From an uncultured Allobosea sp. (GTDB taxonomy: Bacteria; Pseudomonadota; Alphaproteobacteria; Rhizobiales; Beijerinckiaceae): a stretch of 64,000 nucleotides of DNA. Position 1 is the first letter of the stretch; each line of letters opens with the position of its first letter. This document shows, one piece after another, positions 24,500 through 33,304 of the stretch. Under the pieces are notes generated by a model. It was not told where the DNA came from and did not search any database. It saw only the letters and a program-made list of their open reading frames with translations. A program made the position numbers and the translations under genes. The DNA lies in assembly GCF_945957345.1 (NCBI RefSeq), contig NZ_CAMFKW010000007.1, forward strand, positions 86,919 to 150,918, given 5' to 3'.

Positions 24500-27400
24500 A
24501 CGTCTCCGGTTTCTGTATCCGCCACCCTGTCGCGACCATCCTGATGTCGGTCTCGCTGGTCCTGGCGGGGCTGTTCGCCTGGCGCTTCCTGCCGGTCGCG
24601 GCGCTGCCGCGCGCCGAGTTCCCCGTCGTCAACGTCTTCGCCCAATTGCCCGGCGCCTCGCCCGACACGATGGCGACCTCGGTCGCGACGCCGCTGATCA
24701 AGCAGTTCGGCACCATCGCCGGCATCGACTCGATCTCGACCATCAACTCGCAAGGGGCGACCTCGATCGCGATTCAGTTCGTGCTGAACCGCAATATCGA
24801 CGCCGCCGCTGCCGATGTTCAGGCCGCGATCACCCGCACACAGCGGCAATTGCCGATCGAGATGACGACCCCGCCGAGCTATCGCAAGGTGAATCCGGCC
24901 GATGCGCCGATCATCCTGCTGGCGCTGAAGAGCGATGTGGTGCCGCTCTCGCAGCTCGATGCCTTCGCCCAGCAGGTGATCTCGCCGGCACTCTCCACCG
25001 TCGACGGTGTTGCCCAGGTGCTGATCTGGGGCAGCCAGAAATACGCGGTGCGCATCCAGATCGACCCGACGGCGCTCGCAGCGCGCGGCATTGGCCTCGA
25101 CGAGTTGCAGGCGGCGATCACCGCGACCAACGCCAATACGCCGGTCGGCACGCTCCAGAACACGGCCCAGCAGCTCACCATTCAGGCGCAGACGCAGCTC
25201 GCCAATGCAGAGCAGTTCACCAATGTCATCATCACCACGCGCTCGGGCAAGCCGGTCCGGCTCGGCGACGTCGCCAAGGTGATCGACTCCGTCGAAAATA
25301 CGCAGACCCGCAGCACCTATGACGGCACGCCCGCGATCGTGCTCGCCGTACAACGCCAGCCCGACGCCAACACCGTCGAGGTCGTCGATCGCGTCAAGGC
25401 GATGCTTCCCGCCTTCGAAGCCCAGTTGCCGGCCGCGGCTTCGCTCTCGCTGCTGAACGACCGCTCGACCTCGATCCGCCAAGCCGTGGAGGACGTGCAG
25501 TTCACGCTGATGCTGACCATCGCGCTGGTCATCATGGTGATCTTCGTCTTCCTGCGCCGGGTCGCGGCGACCTTCATCCCCGCGGTCGCAGTGCCGATCT
25601 CGATCATCGCCACGCTGGCGGCGATGTACATGCTCAATTTCTCGATCGACAACATCTCGCTGCTGGGGCTCACGCTCTCTGTCGGCCTCGTCGTCGACGA
25701 TGCCATCGTCATGCTCGAGAACATCGTCCGCCACATGGAAGAGGACGGCCTCTCCGCCTACGAGGCCTCGCTCAAGGGGGCGGGCGAGATCGGCTTCACC
25801 ATCATCTCGATCTCGCTCTCGCTGGTCGCGGTCTTCATCCCCGTGCTGCTGATGGGCGGCGTCATCGGCCGCATCTTCAACGAATTCGCGGTGGTGGTGA
25901 CGGTCTCGATCCTCGCCTCCGCCTTCGTTTCGCTGACGCTGACACCGATGCTCTGCTCGCGTCTCCTCTCCGGCTATTCCGAGCATCATCAGGAGAACGC
26001 GCTCGGGCGCCTGCTGGAAAAGGGCTTCGACAAGCTGCTCGCCGGCTATGATGCAGGCCTGAAACTCTGCCTGCGCTTTCAGCCGCTGGTGCTTCTCGCC
26101 TTCTTCCTGACCATGGGTGGCAGCGTCTGGCTGCTCCAGAGCGCGCCGAAGGGCTTCTTTCCGCAAGAGGATATCGGCCAGCTCTCGGTCTCGACCGAGG
26201 CGCGGCAGGACATCTCCTTCGATGCGATGCTGAAGCTGCAATCCGAGGTTGCCGACATCTTCCGCAAGTCGCCCTATGTCGCGCATGTCGCTTCGTCGGT
26301 CGGCGGCAATGGCAGCGGCGGCAGCGCGCTCAATTCCGGGCGCCTCTTCGTCGAGTTGAAGCGATTGGACGAGCGCCCCAAGCTGCAGCAGGTTCTCTCT
26401 TCACTGCGCCGTGACCTCGGCCAGGTGGCGGGCATCAACGCCTATATGGTTCCCGTCCAGAACTTGAACATCGGCGCGCGTTCCTCCAAGAGCCAGTACC
26501 AGCTCGTCGTGCAGGGGCTTGACCAGGGACTGATGAACGATTGGGCCATGCGCCTGGCCGACGCGATGAGCCGCGACCGCACTGTCTTCGCCGACGTCAC
26601 CACCGATCTCCAGAACAACGCCTTGCAGGCGACCGTCATCATCGATCGCGACAAGGCCAATGCGCTCGGCATCGGCTCGGACATCCTGCGCTCGACGCTT
26701 TATTCCGGCTTCGGCGTCCGTCAGGTCTCGACGATCTACACGGCCGGCGACAGTTACGAGGTCGTGGTCGAGTTCAATCCGAACGAGCACTGGACTCCCG
26801 AGCGGCTGAACGCCATCCGCGTACGCACCAAGTCCGGCACTCTGGTGCCTCTCGGCGCCATCGCCCGCATCGAGCGCACGGCCGGACAGCTCACGGTCAA
26901 CCAGCTCGGCCAGCTTCCGGCGGTGACGATCTCCTACAACTTGCCGGCCGGCGTCGCGCTCGGCGACAGCGTCCTGCGCATCGAGGCGATCAAGGACCAG
27001 CTCAACCTGCCCAAGTCGATCACGACCACGCTCGCCGGCACGGCCAAGACCTTCCAGGACTCGCTGGCAAACCAGGGGCTGCTGATCGCCGGCGCGATCC
27101 TGACCATCTACATCGTGCTCGGCATCCTCTACGAGAGCTTCATCCACCCGCTGACGATCCTGACCGGCCTGCCGTCGGCGGCGGTCGGCGCGCTGGGGGC
27201 GCTGAGGTTGTTCGACCTCGAGCTCTCCGTCATTGCGATCATCGGCCTGCTGATGCTGATCGGCATCGTCAAGAAGAACGCGATCATGATGATCGACGTG
27301 GCACTGGTGCTCAGGCGCGAGGGCCTATCGGCGCAGGAGGCGATACACAAGGCCTGCGTGATGCGTTTCCGGCCGATCCTGATGACGACGCTGGCGGCGC

Positions 27401-27624
27401 TGATGGGCACCTTGCCGATCGCGCTCGGCGCGGGCGCCAGCGCGGAACTGCGCCAGCCGCTCGGCATCGCGGTGGTCGGCGGCCTGATGATCTCGCAAGT
27501 GCTGACGCTGTTCATCACGCCCGTCCTGTTCCTCTACATGGACAGGCTCTCGGAAGGGCTGGTGAAGCTCGGCGGCTATGTCCGCGGCACGAAGCACGAG
27601 CCAGTCACGCATCCGGCGGAATAA
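24496..27624 (+). CDS. RND multidrug efflux permease (AcrB/MdtB family)
   Basis: A 1042-residue inner-membrane transporter of normal family length. The N-terminus MNVSGFCIRHPVATILM opens with helix 1, and the large periplasmic loops follow. The proton-relay aspartates lie in helix 4 (GLVVDDAIVMLENIVRHME), and helix 10 carries the conserved lysine in GIVKKNAIMMIDVA. The second helix repeat includes GILYESFIHPLTIL. It exports toxic compounds with proton influx, together with the adaptor encoded upstream. The spectrum cannot be told from sequence; the local MarR gene suggests induction by a small aromatic compound. Confidence 0.96.
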   Translation: MNVSGFCIRHPVATILMSVSLVLAGLFAWRFLPVAALPRAEFPVVNVFAQLPGASPDTMATSVATPLIKQFGTIAGIDSISTINSQGATSIAIQFVLNRNIDAAAADVQAAITRTQRQLPIEMTTPPSYRKVNPADAPIILLALKSDVVPLSQLDAFAQQVISPALSTVDGVAQVLIWGSQKYAVRIQIDPTALAARGIGLDELQAAITATNANTPVGTLQNTAQQLTIQAQTQLANAEQFTNVIITTRSGKPVRLGDVAKVIDSVENTQTRSTYDGTPAIVLAVQRQPDANTVEVVDRVKAMLPAFEAQLPAAASLSLLNDRSTSIRQAVEDVQFTLMLTIALVIMVIFVFLRRVAATFIPAVAVPISIIATLAAMYMLNFSIDNISLLGLTLSVGLVVDDAIVMLENIVRHMEEDGLSAYEASLKGAGEIGFTIISISLSLVAVFIPVLLMGGVIGRIFNEFAVVVTVSILASAFVSLTLTPMLCSRLLSGYSEHHQENALGRLLEKGFDKLLAGYDAGLKLCLRFQPLVLLAFFLTMGGSVWLLQSAPKGFFPQEDIGQLSVSTEARQDISFDAMLKLQSEVADIFRKSPYVAHVASSVGGNGSGGSALNSGRLFVELKRLDERPKLQQVLSSLRRDLGQVAGINAYMVPVQNLNIGARSSKSQYQLVVQGLDQGLMNDWAMRLADAMSRDRTVFADVTTDLQNNALQATVIIDRDKANALGIGSDILRSTLYSGFGVRQVSTIYTAGDSYEVVVEFNPNEHWTPERLNAIRVRTKSGTLVPLGAIARIERTAGQLTVNQLGQLPAVTISYNLPAGVALGDSVLRIEAIKDQLNLPKSITTTLAGTAKTFQDSLANQGLLIAGAILTIYIVLGILYESFIHPLTILTGLPSAAVGALGALRLFDLELSVIAIIGLLMLIGIVKKNAIMMIDVALVLRREGLSAQEAIHKACVMRFRPILMTTLAALMGTLPIALGAGASAELRQPLGIAVVGGLMISQVLTLFITPVLFLYMDRLSEGLVKLGGYVRGTKHEPVTHPAE

Positions 27625-27664
27625 CAGAGGCGTCCCCGCTGCCGTTTTCCGATAAAGGCGCGAA

Positions 27665-27830
27665 CAGCGCGGGGAACCCTCTCCCGGAGGGAGAGGGCAG
27701 GGTGAGGGGTCGGCCGCTCACCGTGTTTGCTGTGAGGTGGTCGCTGCGCGGTGAGGCTCGTACCAACTGGTCAAACGGCCTACACCTCACCCCTGCCACT
27801 CTCCTTACAGGAGAGGGGTTCCCCGCGCTG
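27665..27830. repeat. Large inverted repeat downstream of the RND operon
   Basis: Arms of about 45 bases begin CAGCGCGGGGAACC on each strand and contain CTCTCC...GGAGAG and GGCAGGGTGAGG words; each arm can also form its own hairpin. The arms enclose about 75 bases of loop. This is a typical GC-rich repeat of the order and lies between the convergent RND operon and lysC, where it can end transcription from both sides. The rest of the 289-base gap shows no gene. Confidence 0.8.
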
Positions 27831-27913
27831 CCGGCGCTTCTCTGGGGGAGGTTGTGACCCGGGAGCGCACCGCTATACGGAATCTCAGGACGACGCCGAG
27901 GCTTATCGTCGCC

Positions 27914-29152
27914 TCAGGCCGCATCCAGCCCGTAGAGCGAGTGCAGGGTGCGCACCGCGAGCTCGGTATAGGCCGAGTCGATCAGCACCGAGAACTTGAT
28001 CTCGGAGGTCGTGATCGCCCGGATGTTGATCCCCTTCTCGGCCAGCGCCCGGAAGGCGCGCGCCGCCACGCCTGCATGCGAGCGCATGCCGACGCCGATC
28101 GCGGAGATCTTCACCACGTCGGTCGCACCCTGGATCTCCTGGTAGGAGATCACGTCGTGCTTGCTCTCGAGCAGCGTCCTGGCGCGCTCGTAATCGGCCG
28201 TCGGCACGGTGAAGGTGATGTCGGTGGTCGCCTGGTCGTCCGAGACGACCTGGATGATCATGTCGACATTGATATTGGCATCGGCGAGCGGGCCGAAGAT
28301 CGCCGCGGCGACGCCGGGCTTGTCGGCCACGCGGCGGAGGGTGATCTGGGCTTCGTCCCGGGAGAAGGCGATGCCGGTGACGATCTGCTGTTCCACGATG
28401 TCGTCCTCGTCGCAGATGAGGGTGCCAGGATTGGGGTTTTCGGGGTCGTCGAAGGAGGAGCGCACATAGGTCGGCACGCGCTGCGTCATGGCGATCTCGA
28501 CCGAGCGCACCTGCAGCACCTTGGAGCCGAGCGAGGCCATTTCGAGCATTTCCTCGAACGAGACCTTGTCCATGCGCCTCGCCTTCGGGACGATGCGCGG
28601 GTCGGTGGTGTAGACGCCGTCGACATCGGTGTAGATGTCGCAGCGATCGGCCTTGAGCCCGGCGGCGAGCGCTACCGCGCTGGTGTCGGAGCCGCCGCGG
28701 CCGAGCGTGACGATGCGGTGCGTGCGCGGGTTGACGCCCTGGAAGCCGGAGCAGACTGCGATTTCGCGATTGCGGTCGAAGCCCGCGAGGATGCCGGCAC
28801 CGTCGACGCTCTCGATCCGGGCCGAGCCATGCGCGTCGGAACCGTAGAGCGGGATCTGCCAGCCCTGCCAGGAACGCGCCGGCAGGCCCATCTCCTGGAG
28901 GACGATCGCCATCAGCCCGGAGGTGACCTGCTCGCCCGAGGCGACGACGGTGTCGTACTCGGCATGGTCGAAGAAGGGCGCCGCTTCCTTGCACCAGGCG
29001 ACGAGCTCGTTGGTCTTGCCCGACATCGCGGAGACGACGACCGCGACCTGATGGCCGGCGTCGAACTCGCGTTTGACGTGGCGCGCCGCGTTCTTGATCC
29101 GCTCGACAGTGGCGACAGAGGTGCCGCCGAATTTCATCACCAGACGGGCCAT
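27914..29152 (-). CDS. lysC: Aspartate kinase
   Basis: A 412-residue enzyme. KFGGTSVA at residues 7-14 binds ATP, and VSAMSGKTNELV, CSGFQGVNPRTH and GRGGSDTSAVALA are conserved kinase segments. Two C-terminal ACT domains (starting near ITLRRVADKPGVAAAIFGPL and ISAIGVGMRSHAGVAARAF) bind the feedback inhibitors lysine and/or threonine. It phosphorylates aspartate as the first step to lysine, threonine, methionine and diaminopimelate. ATG at 29152 matches the family start; the frame runs further upstream without support. Divergent from ubiG. Confidence 0.96.
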   Translation of the reverse strand: MARLVMKFGGTSVATVERIKNAARHVKREFDAGHQVAVVVSAMSGKTNELVAWCKEAAPFFDHAEYDTVVASGEQVTSGLMAIVLQEMGLPARSWQGWQIPLYGSDAHGSARIESVDGAGILAGFDRNREIAVCSGFQGVNPRTHRIVTLGRGGSDTSAVALAAGLKADRCDIYTDVDGVYTTDPRIVPKARRMDKVSFEEMLEMASLGSKVLQVRSVEIAMTQRVPTYVRSSFDDPENPNPGTLICDEDDIVEQQIVTGIAFSRDEAQITLRRVADKPGVAAAIFGPLADANINVDMIIQVVSDDQATTDITFTVPTADYERARTLLESKHDVISYQEIQGATDVVKISAIGVGMRSHAGVAARAFRALAEKGINIRAITTSEIKFSVLIDSAYTELAVRTLHSLYGLDAA

Positions 29153-29286
29153 GACGGTCTTTTCGATAGCTGTCCCGGCTGGGGGCCGGGTCGAAACGTC
29201 GCCCTCGCACTTGCAGCGGGGCGGGTGTAGATGACGGGCGAGAGGCGCGGTGTCAATGCGGCATCGCATAAGCGAAGGACCGGTTC

Positions 29287-30048
29287 ATGGCGGCTGCGAC
29301 CCAGCGCACAGGCTCGACGATCGACCCGGCCGAGGTCGCCCGCTTTGATGCGATCGCCCGCGACTGGTGGGACCCGAAGGGCCCGATGGCTGTCTTGCAC
29401 AAGTTCAATCCGGTGCGGCTCGCCTTCGTGCGCGACGAGGCCTGCGCCCATTTCGGGCGCGATCCCAAGCGGATGCGCGCTCTGGACGGCCTGAGTCTTG
29501 TCGATATCGGCTGCGGCGGCGGCGTGCTCTCCGAGCCGCTCGCGCGGCTCGGCGCTGAGGTTGCCGGGCTCGATCCCGCCCTGACCAATATCGCGGTTGC
29601 GCGCGCTCATGCCGAAAAGAGCGGGCTTTCGATCGACTATCGCGAGGAGACGATCGAGGCGGTCGTTGAATCCGGCAAGCGCTTCGACATCGTGCTCGCC
29701 ATGGAAGTCGTCGAGCATGTCGCCGATGTCGATGCTTTTGTCGCTGCCTGCTGTGCGGCGGTAAAGCCGGATGGCCTACTGGTGATGGCGACGCTCAACC
29801 GCACGCTGAAATCCTATGCACTGGCGATTGTCGGGGCCGAATATGTCCTGCGCTGGCTGCCGAAAGGCACGCATGATTGGGAGAAGTTCGTGACGCCGGC
29901 CGAGCTCGGCGGCACCATCGAAGGCAACGGCTTCAAGCTGGGAACGCAGACCGGCGTGGTCTTCAACCCGCTCACTGGCCGCTGGAGTGCATCGCGCGAC
30001 ATGGACGTGAACTACATGCTTGCCGCCAGCCGCAGCGGCGCGGCCTGA
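29287..30048 (+). CDS. ubiG: Ubiquinone biosynthesis O-methyltransferase UbiG
   Basis: A 253-residue S-adenosylmethionine methyltransferase. Early segment IDPAEVARFDAIARDWWDPKG is specific for UbiG, and the SAM motif LVDIGCGGGVLSEPLARLG is at residues 71-89. AMEVVEHVADVDAFV and MATLNRTLKSYALAIVGAEY complete the family pattern. It makes both O-methylation steps of the ubiquinone ring. The order with lysC on the opposite strand is common in Rhizobiales. The stop is only 3 bases from the stop of the convergent MarR gene. Confidence 0.97.
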   Translation: MAAATQRTGSTIDPAEVARFDAIARDWWDPKGPMAVLHKFNPVRLAFVRDEACAHFGRDPKRMRALDGLSLVDIGCGGGVLSEPLARLGAEVAGLDPALTNIAVARAHAEKSGLSIDYREETIEAVVESGKRFDIVLAMEVVEHVADVDAFVAACCAAVKPDGLLVMATLNRTLKSYALAIVGAEYVLRWLPKGTHDWEKFVTPAELGGTIEGNGFKLGTQTGVVFNPLTGRWSASRDMDVNYMLAASRSGAA

Positions 30049-30051
30049 AGC

Positions 30052-30507
30052 TCAATCTTCCTGTTGGGTGAGCGTTTCGCTTGCCGTGGCGATCCGCTGC
30101 AACAGGTCGGCCGGGAACAGCTCGGCTATCCGGGCCTGGGTCGCGCGCCACGCCGGCAATGCGGCTTGAAGGCGCCTGAGCCCGCTTTCCGTCGGCCAGA
30201 CCGCCCGGCGCCTTAGATCCTTCTCCACCGACACGATCTCGATCAGCCCGTCGCGCTCCAGGCCTCTCAGATTGCGAGACAGTGTGGAAGGATCGAGCCC
30301 GGCGCGGGCCGCCAGCGCCGCCATGCGGTCGTCCGCGCTCGTCGCGATCAACGCCATCAATCCGAGCTGTGCGAGGCTGAGCCCGCTTTCCCTGAGCGCC
30401 TCGTCATGAAGCAGCGTCACGCGGCGCGCGGCCTGGCGCAGGCTCAAGCCAGCACAGCCGGCAGCCAGCTCCTGCAACTCCTTCCGAAATCCGTTCGTCT
30501 CCGTCAT
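30052..30507 (-). CDS. MarR-family transcriptional regulator
   Basis: A 151-residue protein. The winged helix reads LSLAQLGLMALIATSADD, then RMAALAARAGLDPSTLSRNL and RGLERDGLIEIVSVEKDLRRRAV with the basic wing. Cysteines C18 or C19 region (ELAAGCAGLSL) could sense redox, which is speculative. It is divergent from a cysteine-synthase-like gene with a 68-base gap that holds an imperfect palindrome, so it probably controls that gene and itself. Confidence 0.88.
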   Translation of the reverse strand: MTETNGFRKELQELAAGCAGLSLRQAARRVTLLHDEALRESGLSLAQLGLMALIATSADDRMAALAARAGLDPSTLSRNLRGLERDGLIEIVSVEKDLRRRAVWPTESGLRRLQAALPAWRATQARIAELFPADLLQRIATASETLTQQED

Positions 30508-30525
30508 GGCGACTCGGAGTTTACA

Positions 30526-30550
30526 TGTAGATACATTGGTTGCATATACA
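30526..30550. promoter_or_regulatory. Candidate operator between marR-type and cysK-like genes
   Basis: A 25-base imperfect palindrome with half-sites TGTAGATACAT and TTGCATATACA, matching at 8 of 11 pairs around a three-base centre. It is AT-rich in a GC-rich region and lies midway in the 68-base divergent gap (18 bases from the MarR start and 25 from the other start), so one protein could cover both promoters. Confidence 0.5.
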
Positions 30551-30575
30551 CTGAGTTGCCTTCCTGGGACCTGTC

Positions 30576-31508
30576 ATGCCCATCGACATCCTGAGCCGCA
30601 TCGGCGGTACCACGCTTCTGCCGCTGCGCCGGATCATCCCGGCGAACGGCGCGCGCATTCTGCTCAAGATCGAGAGCGAAAATCCGACCGGCAGCATGAA
30701 GGATCGGATGGCATTGGCGATGATCGAGGCGGCCGAGCGTGATGGGCGGCTGAAGCCGGGCGGCAGCGTCGTCGAATATACCGGCGGCAGCACTGGCGTT
30801 TCGCTCGCCCAGGTCTGCGCGGTGAAGGGCTACCGCCTGCATATCGTCACCTCCGATGCCTTCGCTCGCGAAAAACTCACCCATATGCGCTTGCTCGGTG
30901 CCGAGCTGACGATCATCCCGAGTGAATCGGGCCGCATGACCGAGAAGCTGACCAAGGACATGATCGAGGCCGCCCGCGTCATCGCGGCCGAGACGGGCGC
31001 GTTCTGGACCGACCAGATGCGCAACACCGACCAGCTTGCGGCCTATGACCGGCTCGCGGACGAGCTCTGGGAGCAGACCGGCGGCCGCATCGACGCCTTC
31101 GTCCAGAGCGTCGGTACGGCCGCGTCGTTCCGCGGAACCGGGGAGGCGCTGCTAAGGCATGATCCGAAGATTGTCTTGATGGCGGTCGAACCGGCCGAGT
31201 CCGCCGTGCTGTCGGGTGGCCCGACCGGCGCGCACAAGATCGACGGTGTCGGCGCCGGCTATGTCGTGCCGCTCTGGCGGCCCGATCTCGTCGATGCGAT
31301 CGAGCCCGTCTCGACGGCGGAGGCGACGGCGATGGCCATGCGGCTCGCGCGGGAGGAGGGGCTGTTCGCGGGAACCTCGACCGGCGGCAACGTCACCGCC
31401 GCCTTGCGCCTCGCGAAGCGGCTCGGTCCTGGTGCGACCATCATCACGGTGATGTGCGATACCGGGATGAAATACTTGAACAGCTTCGGCGCGAAGCTCG
31501 ACGGCTGA
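30576..31508 (+). CDS. Cysteine synthase-like PLP enzyme (CBS/CysK family)
   Basis: A 310-residue fold-type II PLP enzyme. K42 in ENPTGSMKDRM binds the cofactor. VEYTGGSTGVSLAQ resembles the substrate loop, which in true CysK is TSGNTG, so glycine replaces asparagine here. The phosphate loop is SVGTAASFRG instead of the usual GTGGT, and the end TIITVMCDTGMKYLNS is normal. These changes argue against a plain O-acetylserine sulfhydrylase; a related beta-replacement or beta-elimination enzyme is possible. Expression is probably governed by the divergent MarR protein. Confidence 0.82.
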   Translation: MPIDILSRIGGTTLLPLRRIIPANGARILLKIESENPTGSMKDRMALAMIEAAERDGRLKPGGSVVEYTGGSTGVSLAQVCAVKGYRLHIVTSDAFAREKLTHMRLLGAELTIIPSESGRMTEKLTKDMIEAARVIAAETGAFWTDQMRNTDQLAAYDRLADELWEQTGGRIDAFVQSVGTAASFRGTGEALLRHDPKIVLMAVEPAESAVLSGGPTGAHKIDGVGAGYVVPLWRPDLVDAIEPVSTAEATAMAMRLAREEGLFAGTSTGGNVTAALRLAKRLGPGATIITVMCDTGMKYLNSFGAKLDG

Positions 31509-31511
31509 CGC

Positions 31512-31814
31512 TCAAGGCCGGATCACGGCCAGGGTGATCAGTAACAACAGTCCCGAGCCCGTCGCGATGGCGGCGCGCACGGCTTCGGCCGGAAAGCGCG
31601 TCGGAATGCCGTAGCGGTGCCATAGCCAGGCGCCTGTGAAGGCGCCGACGAGCAGGATGCCGGTGTTGATCATCACGCCGAAGCCGCCGTCGCCGAGCAA
31701 CAGGTCCGCGAGCCAGCCGAACATCATGGCGCCGAGCACGATCATCGTGATGACGAGCACGACTGAAAGCATAGGCATGTCGGGCAGCCCGACCATCTTC
31801 AGCAGACCGGGCAT
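31512..31814 (-). CDS. Small membrane protein, GlsB/YeaQ/YmgE-like
   Basis: A 100-residue protein with three hydrophobic helices. MLSVVLVITMIVLGAMMFGW is followed by ADLLLGDGGFGVMINTGILL and a last helix GSGLLLLITLAVI. The GW-L-GDGGFG-x(3)-N-G-x(2)-GAF pattern resembles transglycosylase-associated proteins. ATG at 31814 has the ribosome site GAGGAG; an upstream open frame without support was ignored. Function is unknown. It ends 3 bases from the stop of the cysK-like gene. Confidence 0.6.
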   Translation of the reverse strand: MPGLLKMVGLPDMPMLSVVLVITMIVLGAMMFGWLADLLLGDGGFGVMINTGILLVGAFTGAWLWHRYGIPTRFPAEAVRAAIATGSGLLLLITLAVIRP

Positions 31815-31896
31815 CGCTTCTCCTCGGTGCGCCGCGTGGGATGCCAGCATCGTCGCAAACGATGAAGAAAGCGCAAGCGCCGGAAAGAAAGGGTTT

Positions 31897-31936
31897 TGCG
31901 CTGCAATGTGATTCCTTAGAGTAATGGCGCAGCGCA
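31897..31936 (+). promoter_or_regulatory. Inverted repeat upstream of ccr
   Basis: Eight-base arms TGCGCTGC (31897-31904) and GCAGCGCA (31929-31936) enclose 24 bases, 81 bases before the ccr ATG. It may be an operator of a carbon-storage or acetate-responsive regulator, or a structured leader; no regulator gene is adjacent. Confidence 0.3.
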
Positions 31937-32016
31937 GCATATGGTGCATGATCGGCATCCCATACCGCCGATACGCTCCGGGCTGGGCAACGACGGAAGA
32001 GAGCAGGGAGACGACC

Positions 32017-33288
32017 ATGTCGAAGTCGCAGGCCGCCGTGAAGCCGCTCAAGGATCTCTACGAGCTCGACGAATTGCCGCCGCTCGGCCATGTCCCCGAG
32101 AAGATGTATGCCTGGGCGATCCGCCGCGAGCGCCATGGCGCGCCGCAGGATTCGTTCCAGGTCGAGGTCGTGCCGACCTGGTCGATCGGCGAGGAGGAGG
32201 TCCTGCTCCTCGTGATGGCCGGCGGCGTCAACTACAACGGCATCTGGGCCGGCCTCGGCCAGCCGATCTCGCCCTTCGACGTCCACAAGGCACCCTTCCA
32301 TGTCGCCGGCTCCGATGCTTCGGGCATCGTCTGGGCCGTCGGCTCCAAGGTGAAGCGCTGGAAGGTCGGCGACGAGGTCATCGTCCACTGCAACCAGGAT
32401 GACGGCGATGACGAGGAGTGCAATGGCGGCGATCCGATGTTCTCGTCGACCCAGCGCATCTGGGGCTACGAGACGCCGGACGGCTCTTTCGCGCAGTTCT
32501 GCCGCGTCCAGTCGCGTCAGCTCATGCACAAGCCGAAGCACCTCGCCTGGGAGGAGGCCGCCTGCTACACGCTGACGCTGGCCACCGCCTACCGCATGCT
32601 CTTCGGCCATGCCCCGCACACCATCAAGCCCGGCGACAACGTTCTCGTCTGGGGCGCTTCCGGCGGCCTCGGCGTGTTCGGCGTCCAGCTCTGCGCGGCG
32701 TCGGGCGCTAATGCCATCGGCGTGATCTCGGACGAGACCAAGCGCGACTATGTCCTCGGCCTTGGCGCGAAGGGCGTGATCAACCGCAAGGATTTCAACT
32801 GCTGGGGCCAGATGCCCAAGGTCAATTCGCCCGAATACAACGAGTGGACCAAGGAGGCCCGCAAGTTCGGCAAGGCGATCTGGGACATCACCGGCAAGAA
32901 GGATGTCGACATCGTCTTCGAGCATCCGGGCGAGGCTACTTTCCCGGTCTCCTGCCTCGTCGCCAAGCGCGGCGGCATGGTTGTGTTCTGCGCGGGAACC
33001 TCGGGCTTCAACATCACCTTCGACGCCCGCTATGTCTGGATGCGGCAGAAGCGCGTCCAGGGCTCGCATTTCGCCCATCTTAAGCAGGCGAGCGCGGCCA
33101 ACCAGTTCGTCATCGACCGCCGCATCGACCCCTGCATGTCCGAGGTCTTCCCCTGGGACAAGATTCCGCTCGCCCATCACAAGATGTGGAAGAACGAGCA
33201 TGCGCCGGGCAATATGTCGGTGCTGGTCTATGCCCCGCGCACGGGCCTGCGGACTTACGAAGACGTCGCTGAGGCGCTTGCGGGTTGA
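32017..33288 (+). CDS. ccr: Crotonyl-CoA carboxylase/reductase
   Basis: A 423-residue medium-chain dehydrogenase without structural zinc. The family start KDLYELDELPPLGHVPEKMYAWAI, the segment GGVNYNGIWAGLGQPISPFD, and the long IVHCNQDDGDDEECNGGDPM are specific for Ccr, as is FAHLKQASAANQFVIDRRIDP. NADPH binds at VWGASGGLGVFGVQL. It reductively carboxylates crotonyl-CoA to ethylmalonyl-CoA, the key step of the ethylmalonyl-CoA pathway for acetate or C1 growth. ATG at 32017 has GAGCAGGGAG upstream. mcd for a later step lies 3.5 kb downstream. Confidence 0.95.
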   Translation: MSKSQAAVKPLKDLYELDELPPLGHVPEKMYAWAIRRERHGAPQDSFQVEVVPTWSIGEEEVLLLVMAGGVNYNGIWAGLGQPISPFDVHKAPFHVAGSDASGIVWAVGSKVKRWKVGDEVIVHCNQDDGDDEECNGGDPMFSSTQRIWGYETPDGSFAQFCRVQSRQLMHKPKHLAWEEAACYTLTLATAYRMLFGHAPHTIKPGDNVLVWGASGGLGVFGVQLCAASGANAIGVISDETKRDYVLGLGAKGVINRKDFNCWGQMPKVNSPEYNEWTKEARKFGKAIWDITGKKDVDIVFEHPGEATFPVSCLVAKRGGMVVFCAGTSGFNITFDARYVWMRQKRVQGSHFAHLKQASAANQFVIDRRIDPCMSEVFPWDKIPLAHHKMWKNEHAPGNMSVLVYAPRTGLRTYEDVAEALAG

Positions 33289-33304
33289 AAGCGGCTCGAG
33301 CCGC

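Noticed and set aside
24274..26286. A 670-codon minus-strand open frame opposite the RND pump
   Set aside because: Composition is almost only R, D, E, G and H with no fold signal, and the plus strand codes for a well conserved RND permease.
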